A stretch of DNA of 64,000 nt, from assembly GCF_024400215.1 (NCBI RefSeq), contig NZ_CP053748.1:5704001-5768000 (forward strand), written 5' to 3'. A model generated the notes under the pieces. That model was not told the origin of the DNA. It was given only the letters and a program-made list of their open reading frames with translations, and searched no databases. Shown here piece by piece: positions 16,637-25,371 of the stretch. Within the stretch, counting starts at the first letter, position 1. Every line of letters begins with the position of its first letter. Position numbers and translations under genes: made by a program. Origin of the DNA: Massilia sp. erpn (GTDB lineage: Bacteria; Pseudomonadota; Gammaproteobacteria; Burkholderiales; Burkholderiaceae_D).

Positions 16637-18832
16637 ATGAACCAGTCACATCCACCAGTGAAGCGGCAAACCATCCTGATCGTCAGCGGTTCGGAGAACG
16701 GACTGGTGGCGCTGGAACTGGCTTTGGCCGAACACGGGCTGGGCCTGGCCTACGTCAACCGCGGCGATGCCGCCCTGTCGCTGGCCGAGGAAGGCCATGT
16801 GGCCCTGGTGCTGCTCGACGCGGCCCTGGCCGGCAGCGCCAGCCTGGAGCTGTGCGAGCGTCTGGCGCGGCGCAATGGCTTGCCGGTGCTGATCATGTCC
16901 TCGGCGCCCAGCGAGGATGAGCGCGAACGGGCGCGCCAGGCCGGCGCCGCCGGCTATGTGCGCCTGCCCTTCGCCACCGCCGACGCCGTCAACAATATCC
17001 TGGTCGAACTGGGCGCGCGCGGCCTCTGGTCCGATGGCGCGCCGGCCAGCCTCGACCCGGCCAATCTGGAAATCAATTATCACACCCTGCTGGCCGGTTC
17101 GCCCGACAGCATCCTGCTGCTCAACGTGGCCGACCGCAGGCCGATCGACGCCAATGCCCAGGCCGAAACCCTGTTCGGGCGCAGCGTGGCCGAGCTGCGC
17201 CACAAGGAGCTGGCCCAGCTCTGCCCGCCCCTGCAGCAGGATGGCCGCCTCTCGGCCGACGTGGTGGACGATCTGATCGAGCGCGTGCTGGGCGGTGAGA
17301 TCCGCGTCTTCCCCCTCTCCTTCCAGCACGCCAACGGCCGCCTGATCGATTGCGAAATCCGCCTGGTGCCGCTGGAAAAGGACAAGCACCACCTGCTGCA
17401 CCTGCGCCTGCTCGACGTGACCGGTCAGCGTCTGGCCGAGGCTCTGCGCACGGGCCAGAACAAGCTGCTGGAAATGATCGCGCGCGGCGCGCCCCTGCAC
17501 GCCACCCTGGACCGCCTGGTCAAGCTGGTGGAAACCCAGTCGCCCGAGCTGCTGTGCTCAGTCCTGCTGCTGGACGAGGACGGCAAGCGCATGCGCGCCG
17601 GTTCCGCCCCCAGCCTGCCCGGCGCCTATATGGCGGCGATCGACGGCATGGAAATCGGCCCCATGGTCGGCTCCTGCGGCACCGCCATGTACCGGCGCGA
17701 AGCGGTGATCGTGTCCGACATCATGCACGACCCGCTATGGGAGCCATATCGCGGCCTGGCCAGCGCCTATGGCCTGCGCGCCTGCTGGTCCATGCCCATC
17801 ATGCTCAACGAGGGGACGGTGCTGGGCAGTTTCGCCATGTATTACCGCGAGGTGCGCCACCCGAGTACGGAAGACCAGCGCCTGATCAGCGTCGCCACCC
17901 ACCTGGCCGGCATCGCCATCGAGCGCACGCGGCGCGAGGCCGAGCTGCAACAGCACCGCAAGCATCTGGAGGAACTGGTGGCCGACCGCACCGCCGCCCT
18001 GCGCCACGCCAAGGAGCAGGCCGAGCAGACCAACGCCGAGCTGGCACGCGCGCTCGAACACCTGAGCCTGACCCAGGACGAACTGGTACGGCGCGACAAG
18101 CTGGCCGCCCTGGGCGCCATCGTGGCCGGCGTGGCGCACGAGCTGAATACGCCCATCGGCAACAGCCTGATGGTGGCCACCACCATGAGCGAGCGCACCA
18201 ACGGTCTGCGCGAGGAAGTCAGCGCCGGCCTGCGCCGCTCGGCGCTGGAACAGTATCTGCAGCAGGCCGGCGAAGCCAATGAGCTGCTGGTGCGCAATCT
18301 GACGCGCACGGCCAGGCTGGTGGCCAGCTTCAAGCAGATCGCGGTCGATACCGCCAGCTCGCAGCGGCGCCGCTTCACGCTCGATAAATTCGTGGCCGAG
18401 CTGGTGCTGCCGCTGGCGGCCGCGCTCAAGCATCCGGATTTGCGCGTGGTACAGGAGGTCGCGCCCCATCTGGAAATGGACAGCTATCCCGGCCCGCTAG
18501 GGCAGGCGCTCTCCAATCTGTTCGAGAACAGCGTGCTGCACGGCTTCGGCGAGCGCCGCGGCGGCACCATCACCATCGCCGGCCGTGCCGTCGGCCAGGA
18601 CGAAGTGGAATTGAGCCTGGCCGACGACGGCGCCGGCATCGCGCCCGAGCATCAGGGCCGCGTGTTCGACCCCTTCTTCACCACCAAGCTGGGTGCGGGC
18701 GGTTCCGGCCTCGGCCTGCACATCACGCACAATATCGTCACCGGCGTACTGGGCGGGCGCATCGAGCTGCACAGCGCACCCGGCGCCGGCACCTGCTTCA
18801 CCCTGCATCTGCCCCTGGTGGCGCCGCGATGA
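16637..18832 (+). CDS. Hybrid sensor histidine kinase (receiver-PAS-GAF-HisKA-HATPase)
   Basis: 731 residues from the ATG preceded by GGAAGGA. The order is a receiver-like domain (about 10-125), PAS (about 150-265), GAF (about 290-440), a coiled coil, a HisKA-like domain with VAGVAHELNTPIGN (phosphorylatable His near residue 501), and HATPase_c with DDGAGIAPEHQGRVFDPF and GGSGLGLHI. The receiver keeps the central Asp (LVLLDAALAG), but its N-terminal acidic pair is replaced by SGS, so it may not bind magnesium normally. No membrane segment is visible. It overlaps the diguanylate cyclase gene by four bases, so the two probably act in one pathway. Confidence 0.9.
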   Translation: MNQSHPPVKRQTILIVSGSENGLVALELALAEHGLGLAYVNRGDAALSLAEEGHVALVLLDAALAGSASLELCERLARRNGLPVLIMSSAPSEDERERARQAGAAGYVRLPFATADAVNNILVELGARGLWSDGAPASLDPANLEINYHTLLAGSPDSILLLNVADRRPIDANAQAETLFGRSVAELRHKELAQLCPPLQQDGRLSADVVDDLIERVLGGEIRVFPLSFQHANGRLIDCEIRLVPLEKDKHHLLHLRLLDVTGQRLAEALRTGQNKLLEMIARGAPLHATLDRLVKLVETQSPELLCSVLLLDEDGKRMRAGSAPSLPGAYMAAIDGMEIGPMVGSCGTAMYRREAVIVSDIMHDPLWEPYRGLASAYGLRACWSMPIMLNEGTVLGSFAMYYREVRHPSTEDQRLISVATHLAGIAIERTRREAELQQHRKHLEELVADRTAALRHAKEQAEQTNAELARALEHLSLTQDELVRRDKLAALGAIVAGVAHELNTPIGNSLMVATTMSERTNGLREEVSAGLRRSALEQYLQQAGEANELLVRNLTRTARLVASFKQIAVDTASSQRRRFTLDKFVAELVLPLAAALKHPDLRVVQEVAPHLEMDSYPGPLGQALSNLFENSVLHGFGERRGGTITIAGRAVGQDEVELSLADDGAGIAPEHQGRVFDPFFTTKLGAGGSGLGLHITHNIVTGVLGGRIELHSAPGAGTCFTLHLPLVAPR

Positions 18833-20016
18833 AACAGGCGAGCTGGCCACCCGCCGAAACCGCCGCGGACGCCACGCTGAACCAGCTATTGAGCGAATTC
18901 CGCAATCCGGCCATGGAACAGGCTTTCCTGCGCCACCACCTGCGCCTGAGCCAGCGCCAGCTGCGCATGACGTTTTATTTCTGCGCCTTCTTCTACCTGG
19001 CCTTCGTGCTGTCGGACGTGGCCTGGCTCGGCTACAGCGGACGCACCCTGATGCTGTTCTGCGCCCGCATCGGCGTCGTCACCTGCGCCCTGTTCGGCCT
19101 GCTCGCCATCCGCCTGCGGCCCAATTCCGTGAAATTGACGCGCGCCGTCGCCACCCTGGTCGAACTGGCCGGCACCGCCGTCTTCCTGCTGATCGTCGCC
19201 TTCCGGCCTTCGGAATTCGCGGGCCACGCCATTTCCATGACCATCGTCATCATGGTGCTGTATGTCTACGTGCCGAACCGCCTGCTGCATGCGGCTGCCA
19301 TCGCCCTGCCCGCCACCCTGGTCTTCGTGCTGATGGCGCGCCACCGGCAGGAAATCCAGGCACTCGGCCTGCTCACCATGGGCTTGCTCCTGCTGCTGGC
19401 CAATCTGCTCGGCTATGTGACGGCGCGCCGCTACCAGCTGCTGTGGCGCGAGGAATTCCGCACCCAGACCGAACTCAAGATCCAGTCGCTGCGCGATCCC
19501 CTGACCGGCTGCTTCAACCGCCGCCACCTGCACGAGCAGCTGATGGAGAACGAAATCATGCGCGCCCAGCGCTACCGCCTGAGCCTGGCCGTCATCATGT
19601 GCGACCTCGACCATTTCAAGCGCGTCAACGACGAATATGGCCACGCGGCGGGCGACGCCGTGCTGCAATCCTTCTCGCGCCTGCTGTTGGCCATGACACG
19701 CGAGAATGTCGACAGCGTGGTGCGCTACGGCGGCGAGGAATTCCTGCTGATCCTGCCCGAAACCGGGCTGGAGGGCGCCACCCTGCTGGCCGAGCGCCTG
19801 CGCCGCCGCTTCGAGGAAAGCTCGGTGCGCTTCGAAGGCCATCAGCTGCGGGCCACCGCCAGCTTCGGCGTGGTGACGGCCGACTTCGCCGACGGCGCCC
19901 AGGCGCTGCGGCCGGAAGAGAGCAGCCAGTACAGCCTGATCGCCAAGGCCGACGAATTGCTGTACGCTGCGAAGAATGGCGGCCGCAACCAAGTGCGGGC
20001 GCAAGCCCTGACCTGA
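18829..20016 (+). CDS. Membrane diguanylate cyclase (GGDEF domain)
   Basis: 395 residues. About six hydrophobic segments between residues 45 and 200 form an N-terminal membrane sensor. A GGDEF domain follows, starting at RDPLTGCFNRRHL, with the active motif GGEEF at about 302-306 (VVRYGGEEFLLI). The product inhibition motif RxxD expected just before it is absent (the stretch reads ENVD), so feedback control by c-di-GMP through an I-site is unlikely. It makes cyclic di-GMP from two GTP. The start overlaps the stop of the hybrid kinase gene. Confidence 0.92.
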   Translation: MKQASWPPAETAADATLNQLLSEFRNPAMEQAFLRHHLRLSQRQLRMTFYFCAFFYLAFVLSDVAWLGYSGRTLMLFCARIGVVTCALFGLLAIRLRPNSVKLTRAVATLVELAGTAVFLLIVAFRPSEFAGHAISMTIVIMVLYVYVPNRLLHAAAIALPATLVFVLMARHRQEIQALGLLTMGLLLLLANLLGYVTARRYQLLWREEFRTQTELKIQSLRDPLTGCFNRRHLHEQLMENEIMRAQRYRLSLAVIMCDLDHFKRVNDEYGHAAGDAVLQSFSRLLLAMTRENVDSVVRYGGEEFLLILPETGLEGATLLAERLRRRFEESSVRFEGHQLRATASFGVVTADFADGAQALRPEESSQYSLIAKADELLYAAKNGGRNQVRAQALT

Positions 20017-20036
20017 CTTTGACTTGCAAAATCATC

Positions 20037-20249
20037 ATGCCCAACAAATCCTCCCGCTTCCTGCTGCTGACCGTGGCCGGCCTCACCCTGAGCACCAGCC
20101 TGAGCGCCGGGCCGGCGCCCTGGTATATCTGGCGCAGCAAGATCGATGGCGCCCGCGTCTGCCACCAGACCCCGCTCGGCCCGGGCTGGGAACAGGAAAG
20201 CGGGCCGTACAAAGATAGTCATTGCGAAAAGTTGGTACGTGCTCAATAA
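20037..20249 (+). CDS. Small secreted protein of unknown function
   Basis: 70 residues. The N-terminus MPNKSSRFLLLTVAGLTLST is a signal peptide, with likely cleavage after LSA near residue 24. The mature part of about 46 residues has two cysteines (RVCHQ and SHCEK) that could form a disulfide, and a WYIWRSK motif. I know no family for it. It follows the diguanylate cyclase by 20 bases without a strong ribosome site, and codon use resembles the neighbours. It is likely real but unproven. Confidence 0.55.
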   Translation: MPNKSSRFLLLTVAGLTLSTSLSAGPAPWYIWRSKIDGARVCHQTPLGPGWEQESGPYKDSHCEKLVRAQ

Positions 20250-20298
20250 TGGGCCAACAACAAGAAGCAAACGCCTTTTCACTCACCGAGGAGTTCGT

Positions 20299-20847
20299 AT
20301 GTTTCAAAATCCCGAGCAATTCGCCTCCGCCACCAAGACCCTGTTCGAGTTTCAGCTCGACACCTTCAACAGCCTGACCAGCAAGGCCGTACAGGCGCTG
20401 GAACAGGTCGCGGCCCTGAACCTGGCCACCGCCCGCTCGAATGTGGAAAACACCCTGGCCACCGGCCGCGAGCTGAGCGAAGCGAAAGACCCGAAAGCGG
20501 TGCTGGCCGTGGCGGCCTCCAAAGTCCAGCCGGGCGTGGCCGATGCCGCCGCCTATAACCAGCAGCTGAGCCAGATCATCGCCGAGATCCAGTCCGAGTT
20601 TGCGCGCGCCGCCGAAGCCCATATGGCCGAAGCCAAGTCCAGCTTGAGCGCCCTGATCTACGACGTCACCAAGAATGTGCGTCCCGGTTCGGAAAACGCA
20701 GTACAGATCGTCAAACAAGCGATCGACAATGCCTTCAAGGGTTATGAGCAGGTGACCACAGCCACGCGTGAAGCCGTCAGCACCTTCGAGGAACAGCTGG
20801 CGCGCGCTTCCGCCAGCGTGGCCGAGCACTCGCAGACCCGCCACTGA
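20299..20847 (+). CDS. phaP: Phasin family protein (PHA granule-associated)
   Basis: 182 residues. It has the phasin_2 pattern from the start (NPEQFASATKTLFEFQLDTF, then LTSKAVQALEQVAALNLATA) and is predicted to be almost entirely alpha-helical and amphipathic. Phasins coat polyhydroxyalkanoate granules and limit their coalescence. A strong GAGGAG site lies 5 bases before the ATG. No PHA synthase is in the window; phasin genes are often unlinked. Confidence 0.9.
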   Translation: MFQNPEQFASATKTLFEFQLDTFNSLTSKAVQALEQVAALNLATARSNVENTLATGRELSEAKDPKAVLAVAASKVQPGVADAAAYNQQLSQIIAEIQSEFARAAEAHMAEAKSSLSALIYDVTKNVRPGSENAVQIVKQAIDNAFKGYEQVTTATREAVSTFEEQLARASASVAEHSQTRH

Positions 20848-20910
20848 TCCCCCCGTAGTACCGTCCCGCGCCTGCACAAATGCTGTGCAAGTGCGGGCGG
20901 ACGCGATATA

Positions 20911-20926
20911 CTGTATAAATACACAG
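20911..20926 (+). promoter_or_regulatory. LexA (SOS) box upstream of the nuclease-helicase operon
   Basis: CTGTATAAATACACAG matches the proteobacterial SOS box CTGT-N8-ACAG exactly, with the usual AT-rich centre. It overlaps a candidate -10 (TATACT, 20907-20912) and ends 22 bases before the start codon, which is where LexA would block transcription. Confidence 0.75.
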
Positions 20927-20948
20927 TTAGGCAAGCGCGTCCGTACAC

Positions 20949-22592
20949 ATGATCCGAGTTCTGGAAAACGAATTTTATTACCTGGACAACTTCCACCAGG
21001 TGCTGCAGTGGATCGCCGAACGCTATAGTGACTTGCTGACCGACGAGGAAAGCGCCTTCCTGTCCAGTTTCCCCACCCTGCCCCAGGCCTCGCGCGCCCT
21101 GTTCGTGCGCATGGTCATGCGCAAGGGCGAATTATTCCGTGCCTCCAAGCTGGTCTATGGCGAAATCGGTTGCGCCCTGGAAGCGTGCCGCCCGCTGTGC
21201 GAGCAGGGCTGGGTTGAGGCCGATCCCGAACTGTCCCTGGACGAATTGTTCGAGCTGCTGCAAAAGCCCGAGATCGGCCGGATTTTCCAGCTCGCGCCCC
21301 ACGAACGCCAGGCGCGCAAGGCCGAACAGCTGGCAGCCTTGCGCGAACGGCATGCGGGCCGCCACCGCTTCTCGGCCTGGGACGGGCATGCCGGCGACCA
21401 GGTCTACCGCATCGTCGCCAAGCCCCTGTGCGACCGCCTGCGTCTTATCTTCTTTGGCAATTTCCACCAGGGCTGGTCGGAATTCGTGCTGTCCGACCTG
21501 GGCGTCTACCGCTACGAGAAAGTGGAATTCGCGCCGGCCGCGCGCGGCTTTCGCAGCCGGCGCGACATCGACGCCTACCTGGCCCTATACCAGTGCCGTG
21601 AACGTTTCCTGGACGGCGAGCCGCCGCTGGAGCTGATGGCCAGCCTGGCGCCGCTGGAATCGGACAATGAATGGCTGCATAGCCGCCGCCACAAGCTGCT
21701 GTTCCAGATGGGCCAGCAGCTCGAGAAGCTGCGCGACTGGCCCGGCGCGCTGAGCATCTACCGCGCCACACCCTACCCCGGCGCCCGCGCCCGCGCCATC
21801 CGCGTGCTGGAAAAGGATGGCCAGTTCGGCGCCGCCTACGCCCTCTTGCAACAGGCCGAGGTCACGCCGGAAAGCGAGGCGGAACGCCAGTCCCTGCTGC
21901 GCATGGGACCGCGCCTGCGGCGCCAGCTCGGGCATGCGCGCAGCGCCGCGCCCAAGCCGGCGCCGCCACTGCGCCTGGACCTGAACCTGCCGCCGCCGCA
22001 GGAAGACGGCTGGCATGTGGAAGGCGTGGTGCGCGACCATTTGTGGCGCGCGGAAGCCCCGGTCTACTATGTGGAAAACACCCTGATCAATTCCCTGTTT
22101 GGGCTGCTGTTCTGGGACGCCATCTTCTGCGCCGTGCCGGGCGCCTTCTTCCACCCCTTCCATCGCGGCCCGGCCGACCTGCACAGCGCCGACTTCCAGC
22201 AGCGCCGCGCCGCCCAGTTTGCGGCCTGCTTCGCGCGCCTGGACGACGGCAGCTACCGTGAGGCGATCCGCGCCCGCCTGGCCGAGAAACAGGGCATCCA
22301 GTCGCCCTTCGTCTACTGGGAAATCCTCGACCAGGAATTGCTGGAGCTGGCCCTGCGCTGCATCCCGGCCGCCCATCTGCGCAAATGCTTCGAGCGCATG
22401 CTGCTCGACCTCAAGGCCAACCGCAGCGGCTTCCCCGACCTGATCCAGTTCTGGCCCGAAGAGCGGCGCTACAACATGATCGAGGTGAAGGGACCCGGCG
22501 ACCGTCTGCAGGATAACCAGCTGCGCTGGATCGACTACTGCGCCCAGCACCAGATGCCGATTTCGGTCTGCTACCTGCAATGGGCGGCATGA
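20949..22592 (+). CDS. FAN1-like VRR-NUC domain nuclease
   Basis: 547 residues, close to the length of bacterial FAN1 homologues. The N-terminal region (YLDNFHQVLQWIAERYSDLL) and the central helical repeats match the family. The C-terminal VRR-NUC domain has the PD-(D/E)XK site: D497 in SGFPDLIQF, and E512 and K514 in MIEVKGPGDRLQDNQ. FAN1 proteins are structure-specific 5' flap nucleases that help unhook interstrand crosslinks. A LexA-type box lies upstream, and the helicase gene overlaps its end, supporting a joint role in damage repair. Confidence 0.9.
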   Translation: MIRVLENEFYYLDNFHQVLQWIAERYSDLLTDEESAFLSSFPTLPQASRALFVRMVMRKGELFRASKLVYGEIGCALEACRPLCEQGWVEADPELSLDELFELLQKPEIGRIFQLAPHERQARKAEQLAALRERHAGRHRFSAWDGHAGDQVYRIVAKPLCDRLRLIFFGNFHQGWSEFVLSDLGVYRYEKVEFAPAARGFRSRRDIDAYLALYQCRERFLDGEPPLELMASLAPLESDNEWLHSRRHKLLFQMGQQLEKLRDWPGALSIYRATPYPGARARAIRVLEKDGQFGAAYALLQQAEVTPESEAERQSLLRMGPRLRRQLGHARSAAPKPAPPLRLDLNLPPPQEDGWHVEGVVRDHLWRAEAPVYYVENTLINSLFGLLFWDAIFCAVPGAFFHPFHRGPADLHSADFQQRRAAQFAACFARLDDGSYREAIRARLAEKQGIQSPFVYWEILDQELLELALRCIPAAHLRKCFERMLLDLKANRSGFPDLIQFWPEERRYNMIEVKGPGDRLQDNQLRWIDYCAQHQMPISVCYLQWAA

Positions 22593-24838
22593 GCTATACC
22601 GTCGCCGTGCGTGCGCTGTGCGAGTTCACGGCCAAGGCGGGCGATCTCGACCTGCGCTTCACGCCCGCACCCACGGCCCAGGAAGGCATAGCCGGCCACG
22701 CCGTCGTGACCGGGCGGCGCGGCGACGATTACGAGCGCGAAATCAGCCTGTCCGGCGACTTCGGCGCGCTGCGCGTGCGCGGCCGCGCCGACGGCTATGA
22801 CCCGCGCCAGAACCAGCTGGAGGAAATCAAGACCTATCGCGGCGATCTGGCGAAGATGCCGGCCAACCACCGCCACCTGCACTGGGCCCAGCTCAAAATC
22901 TACGGCCACCTGCTATGCCAGACGCGCGGCCTGGACCAGCTGTGTCTGACCCTGGTGTATTTCGATATCGGCAGCCAGAAGGAAACCCTGCTGCGGGAAG
23001 AGATGGACGCCGCCACCCTGCGCGCCTTCTGGGAAGAACAGTGCGGCCGCTTCCTGGCCTGGGCCGAACAGGAAATGGCGCACCGCGCCCTGCGCGACGA
23101 ACAGTTGAAGGCAATGCGCTTCCCGCATGGCGCATTCCGTCCCGGCCAGCGCCAGCTGGCCGAAGCCATGTACCGCAGCAGCGCGCGCGGCTGCGCCCTG
23201 CTGGCGCAGGCGCCGACCGGCATCGGCAAGTCGGTGGGCAGCCTGTTCCCCCTGCTCAAAGCCAGCGCCGAACATGGGTTGGACAAGGTCTTCTTCCTGG
23301 CCGCGAAAACTTCGGGGCGGCGCATGGCCCTGGACGCCGCCGCCAGCATCACGCGCAGCGCGCCGCTGCTGCCGCTGCGCACCCTGGAGCTGGCAGCCAG
23401 GAACACGGCTTGCGAGCATCCGGACAAGGCCTGCCATGGCGAATCCTGTCCGCTGGCGGCGGGCTTTTATGACCGCCTGCCCGCCGCGCGCGCCGCCGCC
23501 GTGCGCGAAACCCTGCTGGAACGCGCCACCGTGCGCGAGATCGCGCTGACCCACTGCGTCTGTCCCTACTATCTGCAAATGGAGCTGGTGCGCTGGGCCG
23601 ATGTGGTGGTGGGCGACTACAACTACTATTTCGACATCAGCGCCATGCTGTACAGCCTGACGCAGCTGAACGGCTGGAAAGTGGCCGTGCTGGCCGACGA
23701 GGCCCACAATATGGTGTCGCGCGCGCGCAAGATGTATTCGGCGGAGCTGGACCACGCCAGCCTGCGCCTGCTGCGCAAGAGCGCGCCCGAAGCCTTGAAA
23801 AAGCCGCTGGACAAGGTGCACCGCCAATGGCTCGCGCTGGAGAAGGAACAGGACGCCGCCTACCAGGGCTACCCCAGCCTGCCCGAGAAATTCATGGGCG
23901 CGCTGCAAACGGCCAGCAACGCCATCGGCGACTATATGGCCGAGCATCCGGCCTGGTTCGACGCCGACGTATTGGAGTTCTACTTCCTCGGCCTGCATTT
24001 CGCGCGCCTGGCGGAGAGCTTCGGCGAGCACTCGCTCTTCGATATCAGCAAGGGCGAAGGCAGCCGCGCCGGATCGGTGCTGTGCATCCGCAATATCGTG
24101 CCAGCGCCCTTCCTAAAGCCGCGCTTCGAAGCGGCCCATGCCTGCGCCCTGTTCTCGGCCACGCTCAGCCCCTGGAATTATTTCAGCGACACCTTGGGCA
24201 TGCCCGACAACACCGCCTGGATCGATGTCGAATCACCCTTCGCCGCCGAGCAGCTGGCGGTGCGCGTGGCCGGCCATATCTCGACGCGCTACCAGCACCG
24301 CGAGCGTTCGCTGGCGCCCATCGCGCGGCTCATCGGCGAACAGTACGCCAGCCAGCCGGGCAATTACCTGGCCTTCTTCAGCAGCTTCGATTATATGGAC
24401 AAGGCGGCCGACCTGTTCTGCGCCGAATACCCGCAAGTGCCGGTGTGGCGCCAGCCGCGCCGCATGGACGAGGCGGAGCGCGAAGCCTTCCTGGCCCGCT
24501 TCCGCGAGGACGGCCGCGGCATCGGTTTCGCCGTGCTGGGCGGCTCCTTCGGCGAAGGCATCGACCTGCCCGGCGCGCGCCTGATCGGCGCCTTCATCGC
24601 CACACTCGGCCTGCCGCAGATCAATCCCGTCAACGAGCAGATACGCCAGCGCATGGACGCCATCTTCGGCGCCGGCTACGACTACACCTATCTGTATCCG
24701 GGTCTGCAGAAAGTGGTGCAGGCAGCCGGCCGCGTGATCCGCACCACCAGCGACCGCGGCACCGTGCACCTGATCGACGACCGCTTCGCGCGGCCGGAAG
24801 TGCGCCGGCTGCTACCCGCCTGGTGGCAGATCGCTTAA
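22589..24838 (+). CDS. XPD/DinG-like DNA helicase with N-terminal PD-(D/E)XK domain
   Basis: 749 residues. The first 110 or so contain a Cas4/Dna2-like nuclease signature (GRADGYDPRQNQLEEIKTYR: Asp, then Glu-x-Lys). The helicase part has Walker A APTGIGKS (about 209-216), a cysteine cluster for an Fe-S centre (C275, C283, C288, then HCVCPYY near 323), a DEAH box LADEAHN near 370 and a C-terminal domain ending in QAAGRVIRTTSDRG. This makes it a superfamily 2, 5'-3' type helicase. The ATG used gives an ATGA overlap with the nuclease gene; an ATG 9 bases earlier is possible. Confidence 0.9.
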   Translation: MSYTVAVRALCEFTAKAGDLDLRFTPAPTAQEGIAGHAVVTGRRGDDYEREISLSGDFGALRVRGRADGYDPRQNQLEEIKTYRGDLAKMPANHRHLHWAQLKIYGHLLCQTRGLDQLCLTLVYFDIGSQKETLLREEMDAATLRAFWEEQCGRFLAWAEQEMAHRALRDEQLKAMRFPHGAFRPGQRQLAEAMYRSSARGCALLAQAPTGIGKSVGSLFPLLKASAEHGLDKVFFLAAKTSGRRMALDAAASITRSAPLLPLRTLELAARNTACEHPDKACHGESCPLAAGFYDRLPAARAAAVRETLLERATVREIALTHCVCPYYLQMELVRWADVVVGDYNYYFDISAMLYSLTQLNGWKVAVLADEAHNMVSRARKMYSAELDHASLRLLRKSAPEALKKPLDKVHRQWLALEKEQDAAYQGYPSLPEKFMGALQTASNAIGDYMAEHPAWFDADVLEFYFLGLHFARLAESFGEHSLFDISKGEGSRAGSVLCIRNIVPAPFLKPRFEAAHACALFSATLSPWNYFSDTLGMPDNTAWIDVESPFAAEQLAVRVAGHISTRYQHRERSLAPIARLIGEQYASQPGNYLAFFSSFDYMDKAADLFCAEYPQVPVWRQPRRMDEAEREAFLARFREDGRGIGFAVLGGSFGEGIDLPGARLIGAFIATLGLPQINPVNEQIRQRMDAIFGAGYDYTYLYPGLQKVVQAAGRVIRTTSDRGTVHLIDDRFARPEVRRLLPAWWQIA

Positions 24839-25324
24839 GCGGCACACCATCTGCACTTGGCCGTAATACGCGCCATCGACGCACATGGCTTCCGGCAGCA
24901 GGCCGCAGCGCTGGAAGCCCAGCGATTCGTAAAAGGCGATGGCCGGCGCATTGGTCTCGGTCACATCCAGCACCAGCAGACGCAGGCCCGGCAGGCTGCG
25001 CGCATGCGCCAGGACCACCCGCGCCAGATCGCGCGCCACGCCGCGTCCGCGCTGCTCCGGGTGGACGTACACGCCAACCACGGCGGCGCGATGCTGCTCC
25101 TTGCGGCGCTCTTCGCGTTTCAGGGCGGTTGTGCCGATCAGCGCACCGTCGGCAAAAGCGCCAAAAATGGCGACGCTGGAGAGAAAGTCGGCAGTCGAGG
25201 CCAAGGGCCGCTCCACTTCTTCCTCGTAGCTGGAACCGAAGGACAGCGGCGCCTCGCGCAAGGCGAAAATCCGCAGCGCTTGAAAGGCTTCCGCGTCATC
25301 GGCAGAAAGTCGTTTGATATCCAT
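24812..25324 (-). CDS. GNAT-family N-acetyltransferase
   Basis: 170 residues. The acetyl-CoA binding motif is present (VGVYVHPEQRGRGVARDLAR, the Q/R-x-x-G-x-G/A type), followed by the C-terminal GNAT element LDVTETNAPAIAFYESLGFQ. The acceptor cannot be told from sequence. The last 27 bases overlap the end of the helicase gene on the opposite strand. The product is a complete GNAT domain with nothing else attached. Confidence 0.88.
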   Translation of the reverse strand: MDIKRLSADDAEAFQALRIFALREAPLSFGSSYEEEVERPLASTADFLSSVAIFGAFADGALIGTTALKREERRKEQHRAAVVGVYVHPEQRGRGVARDLARVVLAHARSLPGLRLLVLDVTETNAPAIAFYESLGFQRCGLLPEAMCVDGAYYGQVQMVCRLSDLPPGG

Positions 25325-25371
25325 GGCAGCATGCTACATCGAATTTCGCGCCTTTGCTCGCGGCGATCGAA

